A stretch of 34,441 bases of DNA from Clostridiaceae bacterium (GTDB lineage: Bacteria; Bacillota; Clostridia; DSM-8532), in the NCBI GenBank assembly GCA_012521105.1, contig JAAYNA010000094.1, positions 1-34,441 of the forward strand, read 5' to 3'. This document shows, piece after piece, positions 23,882 through 34,081 of the stretch. A program made the position numbers and the translations under genes. Numbering within the stretch: position 1 is the stretch's first letter; each line of letters starts with the position of its first letter. The notes under the pieces are model-generated. The model saw only the letters and a list, made by a program, of their open reading frames with translations, did no database searches and was not told the DNA's origin.

Positions 23882-25540
23882 ATGGAAAAAAAAGTACTGA
23901 TTGTTGGAGGTGTAGCAGGAGGTGCTTCTGCTGCTACAAGGCTCAGAAGGCTGGATGAACATGCAGAGATAATAATATTTGAAAGAGATCAATATATTTC
24001 TTATGCCAATTGCGGACTGCCGTATTACATAGGGGAAGTAATAAAAGACAGAGACGACCTTATAGTTCAAACTGCAGAAGATATGAAAATACGGTTCAAT
24101 ATTGATGTACGAACAGAAAGTGAAGTTATGAACATAGCTCCCAAAGAGAAAAGGGTAACTGTAAAAAGTAAATCAAAAGGCGTTTATGAAGAAAATTATG
24201 ATTATCTTATTTTATCGCCGGGTGCAAAGGCGTTTAAGCCTGATATTCCTGGAATAAACAGTGATAAGGTTCTATGTTTAAGGAATATTCCCGATACAGA
24301 TGCAATTAAATCTCTAATAGACGAAAAGAACGCGAAAAGTGCAGTTGTTATAGGCGGAGGATTTATTGGCATTGAAATTGCTGAAAACCTTATACAAAGG
24401 GGAGTGGCTGTATCGCTTGTTGAACTTGCTCCCCATATACTTGCTCAATTTGACGAAGACATGGCAGTGATACTGGAAAATGAGCTGATCCGGAACGGTG
24501 TAAGCCTTGTATTAAATACCTCAGTTACAGCTATTGATGAAAAGGGAGATAAACTTGAGGTTTTATTATCATCCGGCCGAAAGATCAACACCGATTTTGT
24601 TATATCAGCAGCAGGTGTAATTCCTGATACAGATTTTATTAAGGACAGCGGAATTGAGCTTGGGCCAAGGGGACATATAATTGTAAACGAAAGAATGGAG
24701 ACAAATATAAAAGATATTTACGCCGTTGGTGATGCTGTTGAAGTGGTTGATTTCGTGAACGGTAAAAAAACAGCAATACCTTTGGCAGGTCCTGCGAATA
24801 AACAGGGCAGAATAGTGGCCGATAATATTGCAGGGTTATATTCAGTATATAAAGGAACTCAGGGTACCTCTATAATTAAAGTGTTTGAACTTACTGCTGC
24901 GTGCACAGGCAATAATGAAAAAACCTTAAAACGCTTTGATGTACCATATGAAACAATTTACGTTCATCCCATGTCCCATGCTACTTATTACCCCGGTGCA
25001 ACACCTATGACTTTAAAGCTGTTGTTTGATAAACGTGGGAAAATCTTAGGTGCTCAGGGAATAGGCTACGATGGGGTGGATAAAAGAATTGATATTATTG
25101 CTGCAGTAATACGGCTTAATGGAACGGTTAACGACCTGGCAGAGCTGGAACTTTCATATGCGCCTCCATATTCTTCTGCGAAAGACCCCGTTAACATGGC
25201 AGGATTTGTTGCGCAGAACTATTTGGCAGGGTTGTCGCATCTTATAACCTGGAGTGACCTGGAAAAACTTAACAAAGAAGATTACATCCTGGTTGATGTA
25301 AGAACTAAGTCAGAATACAAAAGAGGCCATATAGAAGGGGCTGTTAATATACCCTTGGATGATTTAAGAGGAAGGCTTACAGAACTTGATAAAGAAAAAA
25401 CAATTGTTGTATACTGCCGGGTTGGTGTACGCGGATACATTGCCGACAGAATACTAAGCCAAAACGGCTTTAAAGTATTAAACATAACTGGAGGATACGT
25501 ATCTGAACAGGCAATGCATAATATTAAAGAAAAAGGCTGA
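23882..25540 (+). CDS. CoA-disulfide-reductase-like flavoprotein with rhodanese domain
   Basis: A 552-residue fusion. The N-terminal ~440 residues form a pyridine nucleotide-disulfide oxidoreductase of the CoADR type, with FAD motif VGGVAGGASAATRLRR (8-23), the single active-site Cys44 in SYANCGLPYYIG, NAD(P) motif VIGGGFIGIEIAENL, the FAD-ribityl motif IYAVGDAVEV, and YAPPYSSAKDPVNMAG from the dimer partner. The C-terminal ~95 residues are a rhodanese domain with Cys512 in VVYCRVGVRG. Such CoADR-RHD enzymes reduce CoA disulfide, persulfides or polysulfides with NAD(P)H. The gene has no terminator of its own before the CRISPR-like repeat that follows at 25561. Confidence 0.9.
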   Translation: MEKKVLIVGGVAGGASAATRLRRLDEHAEIIIFERDQYISYANCGLPYYIGEVIKDRDDLIVQTAEDMKIRFNIDVRTESEVMNIAPKEKRVTVKSKSKGVYEENYDYLILSPGAKAFKPDIPGINSDKVLCLRNIPDTDAIKSLIDEKNAKSAVVIGGGFIGIEIAENLIQRGVAVSLVELAPHILAQFDEDMAVILENELIRNGVSLVLNTSVTAIDEKGDKLEVLLSSGRKINTDFVISAAGVIPDTDFIKDSGIELGPRGHIIVNERMETNIKDIYAVGDAVEVVDFVNGKKTAIPLAGPANKQGRIVADNIAGLYSVYKGTQGTSIIKVFELTAACTGNNEKTLKRFDVPYETIYVHPMSHATYYPGATPMTLKLLFDKRGKILGAQGIGYDGVDKRIDIIAAVIRLNGTVNDLAELELSYAPPYSSAKDPVNMAGFVAQNYLAGLSHLITWSDLEKLNKEDYILVDVRTKSEYKRGHIEGAVNIPLDDLRGRLTELDKEKTIVVYCRVGVRGYIADRILSQNGFKVLNITGGYVSEQAMHNIKEKG

Positions 25541-25560
25541 ATTTAGAATATATAAGTCGG

Positions 25561-25678
25561 AGAATAATCTAATCATTAATGGAATGTAAAGATAATAGTT
25601 TTTTATAATCTGCAATTTTGAATCTCTCCAATATGGAAAGCAAATACATTATATTTAGTTGTATTTGCTTTTTTTTTA
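25561..25678 (+). ncRNA. CreR-like Cas-regulating guide RNA (degenerate repeat, guide, terminator)
   Basis: 25561-25591 is a degenerate copy of the array repeat at 34261. Twenty-two of 30 positions match, including AATCTAA and an unbroken AATGGAATGTAAA, with one inserted T. No second repeat follows. The next bases (from 25592, ATAATAGTTTT...) form a guide that matches the cas promoter region beside a CCA PAM. A 12-bp intrinsic terminator ends the unit. A weak promoter may lie at 25524-25552 (TTAAAG, then TAGAAT/ATATAT); read-through from the flavoprotein gene is the alternative source. This matches CreR RNAs, crRNA-like RNAs that direct type I-B effectors to repress cas genes. The function is inferred. 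Confidence 0.75.
25637..25678 (+). terminator. Intrinsic terminator of the CreR-like RNA / flavoprotein transcript
   Basis: Perfect 12-bp stem AAAGCAAATACA / TGTATTTGCTTT (25637-25648 with 25660-25671), 11-nt loop, then a long T-run. Confidence 0.85.
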
Positions 25679-25681
25679 TTT

Positions 25682-25708
25682 ATAGCTGGACATGATTTGT
25701 CCAGCTAT
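25682..25708. promoter_or_regulatory. 11-bp inverted repeat upstream of the cas promoter
   Basis: ATAGCTGGACA / TGTCCAGCTAT with a 5-nt loop, perfect, 37 bp upstream of the cas -35 box. No T-tract follows. It is either an operator for a protein regulator of cas genes or a second transcription barrier behind the terminator. Confidence 0.45.
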
Positions 25709-25745
25709 TATGTTAAAATTTTAGTATAAAATTACATAGAAAATA

Positions 25746-25774
25746 TTGACAAGACATTAAGGAATTTATATAAT
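25746..25774 (+). promoter_or_regulatory. Consensus promoter of the cas operon
   Basis: TTGACA (25746-25751), exactly 17 nt, TATAAT (25769-25774): a perfect sigma-A consensus, so the operon should be strongly expressed unless repressed. The start is expected near 25781. Confidence 0.85.
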
Positions 25775-25805
25775 AATGTCGAGCAGTATATAAAACTATT
25801 ATTGG
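25767..25805 (-). promoter_or_regulatory. Predicted CreR-guided Cascade target in the cas promoter
   Basis: On the minus strand CCA (25805-25803) is followed by ATAATAGTTTT (25802-25792), identical to the first 11 guide bases at 25592-25602. Guide position 12 mismatches, 13-16 match, and 18 matches. A protospacer of about 36 nt would reach 25767 and cover the -10 box and transcription start. Confidence 0.75.
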
Positions 25806-25832
25806 ACTTCACGAAAGGAGGTGAAAGAAAGA

Positions 25833-26546
25833 ATGAGATTAAAACTTAAATTCGAACTGAAAAAAAACGAAATTCCCAGTGACTACAGACCTTTTATTTT
25901 ATCTTTTATGAAGAATTCTGTATACCTCTATGACCAGAAATTATACCGGGATCTTTATGAAAGCGGTGCTATTCCCAAAAAATATACTTTTTCTGTTTGG
26001 CTGGATACACCCAGTTTTTATCCCAAGACTATAAAGCTGGGCAGTAATCGGATGGATGTCCAGTTTTCAACTGGTGATACAGCCCTTGGCATACATATGT
26101 ACAATGCTTTTTTGCAAATGAGAATGAAAGACTTCAGCATACCGCTTGACAACTCAATTCTGCTGAAAGAAATCCAGCTCGTACCTGAAAAAATCATTAC
26201 CGACAGAAAAATTCTTGCCCGGTTTATTTCGCCTCTTGTTGTTCGCTCTCATACAAAACACAGGGATTTTTATTACAGCATTGCCCATCCAGAGTTTAAT
26301 GAAGAACTGATGAGAATACTTCATTACCAGCTTGAAATTCTTAACGATATGCCGTTGTCCTTACTGGAAGACTTCTGCATAGAACCTGTTAAGCCGCAAA
26401 AGACAGTAGTGCAATTTTATGGACAGCACGTTGAAGCCACTTTGGGTACTTTTCGAATGGAAGGTAACCCCGTCTTACTGGATTATTTCTATAAGCAGGG
26501 ACTAGGCTCCAGGCGAAGTAGTGGCTTCGGAATGATATCTGTTTGA
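25833..26546 (+). CDS. cas6: Cas6 crRNA-processing endoribonuclease
   Basis: A 237-residue Cas6, first gene of the type I-B operon. It cuts the pre-crRNA within the repeat, leaving the 8-nt 5' handle (ATGTAAAT for this array). The C-terminus carries the Cas6 glycine-rich loop GLGSRRSSGFGMISV, and the N-terminus the ferredoxin-like strand LKLKFELKKNEIP. The start at ATG 25833 is chosen because AAAGGAGGTGA lies 8 nt upstream; an in-frame GTG at 25821 falls inside that site. The mRNA leader is overlapped by the predicted CreR target. Confidence 0.9.
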   Translation: MRLKLKFELKKNEIPSDYRPFILSFMKNSVYLYDQKLYRDLYESGAIPKKYTFSVWLDTPSFYPKTIKLGSNRMDVQFSTGDTALGIHMYNAFLQMRMKDFSIPLDNSILLKEIQLVPEKIITDRKILARFISPLVVRSHTKHRDFYYSIAHPEFNEELMRILHYQLEILNDMPLSLLEDFCIEPVKPQKTVVQFYGQHVEATLGTFRMEGNPVLLDYFYKQGLGSRRSSGFGMISV

Positions 26547-26562
26547 GAAGGAGGTGATATTT

Positions 26563-28251
26563 TTGACCGGTGAATATGTAACCATTACATTGAAAGATTT
26601 TTTGTTCAATTCAGGTATATGCGGATTTGTAAAGGTTCTTCAGTTGGAAGATTTTGATCTCGAAGAACAGGACGCGGGTAATACCATAAAGGTTCCGATA
26701 TCATTACTTGAGAACTTCCACGATAATTACATAAAAGCAATGCTGAATACTTTCCAGGATGAAACATTATATCAAAGTCTTATTAACCAGTATGAGCAAT
26801 TCGCCGGAAGTAAAGCTGAGAATATATCAGAAAAAGATTACGAGAACTATATTGATAAACTAATAAATAAGCTTAGTAGCGCAAGTTATAAATCCGGATA
26901 TCACATAATTTCAGAGAAAGGTGACAAATTTGATGTCCTCTCACGCGTAAAGGAGTTGAAAAAGGAAAAAGACATCATAAAATCGCTAGATATTTGCCAC
27001 GACTTAATTCAATACATGAAAAAGCATTGTGAAACCCTTTGCATGAAAGATATAATCTACACAAAGATAAATATGTTTTGGCAGGGAATTGCTTTTTTAA
27101 ACAGCTCAAATTCAAAAAAGGATATAAAAGAGTGCTATTATAAAGATTTTGTCAAACCTGCCTTGGAGTATCTGGATAAAAAAAGAAAAGGCACAATGCA
27201 ATGCATTCAGTGTGGAAATCCAATAAATACATCTATAGGCAGGGGTATGTCATGGCTTAACGATGTAGGTATTGACATGGCCAGAAAACGGTCTCATTAC
27301 TGGAATTTCAATCCTGATACCTACATATGTCCTATCTGCGCATTGGTATATTCCTGCGTTCCACTGGGGTTTACCATAATTGGTCAAGAAGCAATCTTCA
27401 TTAACAATAATGATAGTATTCGTAGTCTGGTTGCAGTAAAAGATATTTTTGAACGAGGCGGGGATAAATACAATACAGTGAACCAACCTTACTATAAAGT
27501 GCTGTATTCTTTTGTTGATGATGCAGCTCAGGAACAAACAAAAGAAATACAAAACATACAGATTATCAGGAGAGTTTCACTTGACAGGGATAGCGGGAGG
27601 TATGTTTTCAACACTCTTTCCAAACCGCTTTTGGAAATACTTCATGCATGCAGACATAATTTCAGGCATTTGTTGAATTGGTCGTTTAAAAAAGACAAAG
27701 ATACTTATATTAATGTTTACCAGGAAGTTGCGGATAATTTCTTTTCAGGCAAAAATCAGTATCCACTGGTACATGCAATTTTGCAAAAAGTTTTCAGCGA
27801 GAATGTTAAAGCCCTATATATTAAGGACATTCTGGAAATTCAAAGACTCAGAATGAGAAGATTTAATTCAGATGAAGGAGGTAGTGAGGCAATGTATATA
27901 AGTCAAAAGGAATTCAATGCTGCCTATAATGAGGGTAAAAAAATTCGAGAACAGCATGTCAGGAACATTGCTGAATTGAATGACAAAAACACAAAAGTCA
28001 ATGAAAGTTTACGTTCCTTTGTTTATCCTCTGTTGCTCTCATTAAAAACCAAAGATAAAGCCAGGTTCAACGACACAATGTTCCGCTTCTATGTGGGCAG
28101 AAATGAATCAATTCCCAGGATTCTCATTGATATGCAGCAAAACGACGAGAAATTTCAGATGCTGGGTTATACATTTATAGCAGGGCTCTATGGTGAAAGC
28201 CTGGATTCTAAAAAAAGCACTGAAAATACAATAAATGAGGAGGTTAAATAA
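26563..28251 (+). CDS. cas8b1: Cas8b1 (Cst1-type) large subunit of Cascade
   Basis: A 562-residue protein at the large-subunit position, between cas6 and cas7. It has two CxxC pairs, Cys214/Cys217 (CIQC) and Cys256/Cys259 (CPIC), the zinc-finger hallmark of the Cst1/CXXC-CXXC Cas8b family. Cas8 recognises the PAM and anchors the 5' handle end of the crRNA complex. I chose TTG 26563 as start because GGAGGTGA ends just upstream at normal spacing; a GTG at 26554 belongs to the ribosome-binding site. It begins 16 nt after the cas6 stop and ends just before cas7. Sequence is otherwise poorly conserved, as is normal for Cas8. Confidence 0.87.
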   Translation: MTGEYVTITLKDFLFNSGICGFVKVLQLEDFDLEEQDAGNTIKVPISLLENFHDNYIKAMLNTFQDETLYQSLINQYEQFAGSKAENISEKDYENYIDKLINKLSSASYKSGYHIISEKGDKFDVLSRVKELKKEKDIIKSLDICHDLIQYMKKHCETLCMKDIIYTKINMFWQGIAFLNSSNSKKDIKECYYKDFVKPALEYLDKKRKGTMQCIQCGNPINTSIGRGMSWLNDVGIDMARKRSHYWNFNPDTYICPICALVYSCVPLGFTIIGQEAIFINNNDSIRSLVAVKDIFERGGDKYNTVNQPYYKVLYSFVDDAAQEQTKEIQNIQIIRRVSLDRDSGRYVFNTLSKPLLEILHACRHNFRHLLNWSFKKDKDTYINVYQEVADNFFSGKNQYPLVHAILQKVFSENVKALYIKDILEIQRLRMRRFNSDEGGSEAMYISQKEFNAAYNEGKKIREQHVRNIAELNDKNTKVNESLRSFVYPLLLSLKTKDKARFNDTMFRFYVGRNESIPRILIDMQQNDEKFQMLGYTFIAGLYGESLDSKKSTENTINEEVK

Positions 28252-28252
28252 T

Positions 28253-29880
<1,628 letters not shown>

Positions 29881-29897
29881 AGGAGAGGTGATAGTAT

Positions 29898-32243
29898 ATG
29901 GATAATATGTTCCTGGCTAAATCATATCCCAGCCCGATAACCATTTCGCAGCATACCGAAGAAATGCTGAAGCTTGTAAAGGAATTAAAGCAAGCTTTAC
30001 CTGAAATCCTTACTGGAAAGGAATGGAACATACTGGAACTTGCAATAATTCATCACGACATTGGAAAGATAAATACTACATTTCAGAATAAGATTTATGC
30101 GAAATTAAAGAAAAGTCTTTCATTGCCTGATGTATTTGGTGGTGCATATGAAATACCACACGGGTATTTAAGCACATGCATGATCGATTATGAAAGGGTT
30201 CAAAGGGAATATGGTTTCTCGCAGGATGAAATCATACTCCTTGCCATGTCCATATACTATCACCATCACAGGAAAATTAAATATGACGACAATCAGTTAA
30301 AAAGAACATTGGAGGATAATGTAAAACCATATATCACTAAATTTAAAAAAGATTTTGCTTTTGGATTTATTACTGATGCTCCTGACTTTGAACATGTAAA
30401 TACAAAGGTAAATTTAGACTGTTTGACCAAAAATAAGAAATTATATACTGCATACATAAAAATAAAAGGACTATTGAACCGTATTGATTACACAGCCAGT
30501 GCCGGAATAACCGCAATTGAGAAGAAACCATTTGACAGTGACAACGAATCTGTAGATCAGAAAGTGATTAAAAAATATACAACCGGCGGCAATTCACTGG
30601 CAGATGTACAGAAATATTTATACGAAAACAGCGATAAAAATATTATCCTTACAGCTTCTACAGGAATTGGAAAGACTGAAGGGGCTCTGCTTTGGTTAAG
30701 AGCAAATAAAGGGTTTTATACTTTACCATTAAGAGTAACCATTAACGCGATATATAACCGGATAAAGGGAAGCTCCGGGGAAAATTCACTGAATTATTCA
30801 CCGGTTGCTTTACTGCATTCAGATTCTATAAGCGTATATCTTAAAGAAACAGAATCTTATGAAGCGTCAATATATATGGACAGCGAGGCAAGGCTGTTTA
30901 CCGCGCCATTGACTATTACTACGGTAGATCAGTTATTCCGCTTTGTATTCCGATACCATGGATATGAAATGATACCGGCTACGCTAATGTATTCAAAGGT
31001 AGTTATTGATGAAATTCAGATGTATTCACCGTCCATAATAGCCTGTATCTTATATGGGCTGAGAGAGATTCACAAACTGGGTGGAAAGTTTCTTATCATG
31101 ACAGCAACCATGCCAAAAATATTTATTAAAATTCTTGAGGAAAAGTTAAAAATGAAAGCAAACGTGGCATATGAACTGCCGGAGCCTTTTTTAAGGGACA
31201 GCAACAGAACAGATAAATCCAAGCACTTCGTAAAATTGCATGAATCAGAATTTGATATTCAGCAGATTGAAAATGACAGTTTTAATCATAAGGTTCTGGT
31301 GATAGCAAATACTGTGGCAAGGGCACAGGAGATTTATAATAAACTCAATGTAAAGAATAAATGGCTGTTACACAGTTTATTTACAAGAGAGCACAGAAGT
31401 ATTCTTGAAAACAAGATTCTGAATTTTTCAAAAGACAAAAATGCAAAGGGAGTTTGGGTGGCTACACAGATTGTTGAAGCAAGCCTTGATATTGACTTCG
31501 ATATTTTACATACTGAAATGTGTACTATCGATAGCCTTTTTCAGCGTATGGGAAGAATATTAAGAGGGAAAAACAGTTTCCTTATAGAAAAAACTCCTAA
31601 TATTCATATATATACTGAGGATGTATCAGGGTATGGCCGCGTAATAAATAAAGAGATATATGAATTCTCTTTGAATGCTTTGAAAAAATTTTTAAACTCG
31701 GATAACCAACAGACACTGACAGAAGAGGATAAGCAGAATATAATTCAGAATGTTTATGATCCTGAACTAAATCCCCAAATATTAGAGTCAGACTATTATA
31801 AAGAGATTTTAAATTATATTAGTTATTTACAAAGCATTCAGGAAAAACCCTATCAATTAGAAAAAAATGAAACCAAATTCCGTGATATTTTAAGCGTTTT
31901 AGTTATACCCAGATCCATATATGATGATTTGGACGTTAAAGGCATACTACAGCAGATGGAAGAACAGTTTGAAAAATCCGATTCAGCCGAGAAAAGACAA
32001 ATACTTGACAATATTTTAAAATATACCATTTCGGTTTCTTACTTTTATGACGATGAACTGTTATTCAACATTGATAATGCCTTGTTGAAAGAAGCCGGGA
32101 AACGGGCATTTGCAGAAACAGGCATAAAAATATGTGACTGTCCTTATGATTTTAATGAAGAAGAGGAAAGAGGTTTGGGTCTCCAAAGGAAAATAACCAG
32201 AGGAGAAAGAGACAGAATACAGACACGAAATTCCATGCTATAA
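29898..32243 (+). CDS. cas3: Cas3 nuclease-helicase
   Basis: A 781-residue protein with both modules. The N-terminal HD nuclease has HHDIGK (His52-His53-Asp54) and further His residues (YYHHHRK). The SF2 helicase has Walker A STGIGKT (Lys259), DEIQ box (371-374), LIMTATMP (motif III), and motif VI FQRMGRILRG. It is recruited by Cascade after R-loop formation and degrades the non-target strand. All key residues are present, so interference should be functional. Ribosome-binding site AGGAGAGGTGA. A guide with short complementarity, as proposed for the CreR-like RNA, would be expected to bind without triggering Cas3. Confidence 0.95.
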   Translation: MDNMFLAKSYPSPITISQHTEEMLKLVKELKQALPEILTGKEWNILELAIIHHDIGKINTTFQNKIYAKLKKSLSLPDVFGGAYEIPHGYLSTCMIDYERVQREYGFSQDEIILLAMSIYYHHHRKIKYDDNQLKRTLEDNVKPYITKFKKDFAFGFITDAPDFEHVNTKVNLDCLTKNKKLYTAYIKIKGLLNRIDYTASAGITAIEKKPFDSDNESVDQKVIKKYTTGGNSLADVQKYLYENSDKNIILTASTGIGKTEGALLWLRANKGFYTLPLRVTINAIYNRIKGSSGENSLNYSPVALLHSDSISVYLKETESYEASIYMDSEARLFTAPLTITTVDQLFRFVFRYHGYEMIPATLMYSKVVIDEIQMYSPSIIACILYGLREIHKLGGKFLIMTATMPKIFIKILEEKLKMKANVAYELPEPFLRDSNRTDKSKHFVKLHESEFDIQQIENDSFNHKVLVIANTVARAQEIYNKLNVKNKWLLHSLFTREHRSILENKILNFSKDKNAKGVWVATQIVEASLDIDFDILHTEMCTIDSLFQRMGRILRGKNSFLIEKTPNIHIYTEDVSGYGRVINKEIYEFSLNALKKFLNSDNQQTLTEEDKQNIIQNVYDPELNPQILESDYYKEILNYISYLQSIQEKPYQLEKNETKFRDILSVLVIPRSIYDDLDVKGILQQMEEQFEKSDSAEKRQILDNILKYTISVSYFYDDELLFNIDNALLKEAGKRAFAETGIKICDCPYDFNEEEERGLGLQRKITRGERDRIQTRNSML

Positions 32244-32246
32244 AAA

Positions 32247-32260
32247 TCCTTAATTAAGGA
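32247..32260. repeat. 14-bp palindrome between cas3 and cas4
   Basis: TCCTTAATTAAGGA is a perfect palindrome that includes the AAGGA ribosome-binding site of cas4. As RNA it could form a weak hairpin masking that site. Confidence 0.4.
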
Positions 32261-32269
32261 ATGAGGATA

Positions 32270-32758
32270 ATGAAGATTACAGGAGTTATGGTAGAGTACT
32301 ATTTTGTTTGCAAAAAGAAATTATGGTATTTTACAAATCAGATTCAAATGGAGAATGAGCACGAAAATGTATTGATAGGTAGAATGATAGATGAAAATTC
32401 TTATGCACAAGAAAGAAAAAATATTCTTATTGACGGAACCATAAATATTGATTTTATACGAAAAAACAAACAGATTCACGAAGTTAAAAAGTCAAAAAGT
32501 ATTGAAGAGGCGACTATCTGGCAAGTTAAGTATTATTTATATTACCTCAAAAAGCTTGGATTGGACGGAGTCACGGGCGTAATCGATTATCCACTTTTGC
32601 GACAGAATCTTGTTGTGGAATTAGATGAAAGTGATGAAGAAAAGATTGAAGAGATAATCCGAGATATTGAAAGTATTGTTACTACGCCTTCACCTCCTAC
32701 TTCAAAAAAAATGAGGATATGCAGTAAATGTGCTTATTATGAGCTATGTTTTATTTAG
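32270..32758 (+). CDS. cas4: Cas4 exonuclease (spacer PAM selection)
   Basis: A 162-residue Cas4 with the four iron-sulfur cysteines: Cys14 (YYFVCKKKLWYF) and Cys151, Cys154, Cys160 (CSKCAYYELC). The RecB-like core shows IHEVKKSKS and QVKYYLYYL. Cas4 trims prespacers and ensures that they carry a PAM before integration by Cas1-Cas2. I prefer ATG 32270 (MKITGVM, the usual Cas4 start) with AAGGA 9 nt upstream; ATG 32261 abuts that site. Confidence 0.93.
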   Translation: MKITGVMVEYYFVCKKKLWYFTNQIQMENEHENVLIGRMIDENSYAQERKNILIDGTINIDFIRKNKQIHEVKKSKSIEEATIWQVKYYLYYLKKLGLDGVTGVIDYPLLRQNLVVELDESDEEKIEEIIRDIESIVTTPSPPTSKKMRICSKCAYYELCFI

Positions 32759-32801
32759 GCTACACCTGCTGAAGTATTGGCTTTTAAAGGAGGAATTACT
32801 T

Positions 32802-33794
32802 TTGAAACGAACCTATTACATATTTAACAATGGTGAGTTGAAAAGAAAGGATAACACAATCGAGTTTTATCTTGAAGATGGAGGGAGAAGAACAATTCCC
32901 ATTGAACAGGTAAGGGACATATATTGTTTTGGACAGATAAATATAAATTCTGCATTGATCAGTTTTTTAGCATCCCGCCATATTGCTTTGCATTGGTTTA
33001 ATTATTACGGCTATTATTCAGGTACGTTTTATCCAAGGGAGTATCTTGTATCAGGAAAACTATTGGTTAAGCAAGTTGAACATTATACTAATCCTGATAA
33101 ACGCATTATATTGGCAAAAGCATTTGTTGATGGAGCTTCAGCAAATATTTATCGCAATTTAAGATACTATAAAAACAGAGGTAAGGACCTTTCAGATGTA
33201 ATGGATGAAATAGATTATTTTAGAAATCAAATAAATGTGGCTGATAAGGTAGAATCTCTGATGGGATTAGAGGGTAACATAAGGAAGGTTTACTATTCTG
33301 CCTGGAACGAAATTATAAATCAGGATATTCAGTTTGAGAAACGGGTAAAAAGACCACCGGATAATATGATCAACTCTCTAATATCTTTTCTAAACACCAT
33401 GCTTTACACAAAGACGCTGAGCGAAATTTATAATACACAGTTAAATCCTACCATAAGTTATTTGCATGAACCGGGAACCAGTAGATTTTCGCTTAGTCTT
33501 GATATATCAGAAATATTCAAGCCATTAATTGTTGACAGGTTGATTTTCTCGCTTCTCAATAAAAATCAAATAAATGAGTACAGCTTCCACAAAGAGACAG
33601 AATTTTTACAGCTTAAGGAATCAGCTATTAAAACAATCATTGCTGAACTGGATCTTCGTTTAAAACAGACAATAGGGCATAGAGAGTTAAAACGGTCTGT
33701 TTCGTATTTAAGGCTTATTAGACTTGAAGCATATAAACTTGTGAAACATCTGCTGGGAGAAAAAATGTATGAGCCATTTAAGATCTGGTGGTGA
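32802..33794 (+). CDS. cas1: Cas1 integrase (type I-B)
   Basis: A 330-residue Cas1, the catalytic subunit of the spacer integrase. Metal-binding residues are Glu157 (GLEG), His222 (YLHEPG) and Asp234/Glu237 (LDISEIFKP). The N-terminal beta domain starts KRTYYIFNNGELKRKDNTI. The start is TTG 32802, supported by AAAGGAGG 7-8 nt upstream and the family N-terminus; upstream in-frame ATGs overlap the cas4 coding end and lack a site. Confidence 0.95.
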   Translation: MKRTYYIFNNGELKRKDNTIEFYLEDGGRRTIPIEQVRDIYCFGQININSALISFLASRHIALHWFNYYGYYSGTFYPREYLVSGKLLVKQVEHYTNPDKRIILAKAFVDGASANIYRNLRYYKNRGKDLSDVMDEIDYFRNQINVADKVESLMGLEGNIRKVYYSAWNEIINQDIQFEKRVKRPPDNMINSLISFLNTMLYTKTLSEIYNTQLNPTISYLHEPGTSRFSLSLDISEIFKPLIVDRLIFSLLNKNQINEYSFHKETEFLQLKESAIKTIIAELDLRLKQTIGHRELKRSVSYLRLIRLEAYKLVKHLLGEKMYEPFKIWW

Positions 33795-33802
33795 TAAAAT
33801 AG

Positions 33803-34081
33803 ATGTATATTATACTTGTATACGATATTGTGATGGACGAAGCGGGTCCTAAAGTTTTAAGAAAAGTTTTCAAGGAATGTAAAAAGTACCTTGTCCACAT
33901 TCAAAACTCAGTATTTGAAGGAGAATTGTCGGACGCTCAGCTTTTCAAACTGGAAATGACATTAAAAAAGTTTTTAAGAAAAGACAGGGATTCATTGATT
34001 GTATTTAAAACCAGAAATGAAAAATGGCTTGATAAAGAATTTTGGGGCAAAGAAGACGATGCTACTTCAAACTTCATTTAG
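33803..34081 (+). CDS. cas2: Cas2
   Basis: A 92-residue Cas2 with the N-terminal ferredoxin strand MYIILVYDIV (conserved Asp8) and HIQNSVFEGEL. It forms the central dimer of the Cas1-Cas2 integration complex. It begins 8 nt after the cas1 stop and is the last gene before the array leader. Confidence 0.94.
   Translation: MYIILVYDIVMDEAGPKVLRKVFKECKKYLVHIQNSVFEGELSDAQLFKLEMTLKKFLRKDRDSLIVFKTRNEKWLDKEFWGKEDDATSNFI

Noticed and set aside
25561-25591. Degenerate repeat as the trailer end of a vanished array
   Set aside because: The guide-to-promoter match beside a PAM-like CCA and the following terminator are not explained by a decayed array; kept only as the null hypothesis.
25561-25678. CreTA-type toxin-antitoxin interpretation of the solitary repeat
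   Set aside because: No small toxin frame with its own promoter is found nearby, and the guide instead matches the cas promoter, favouring CreR.
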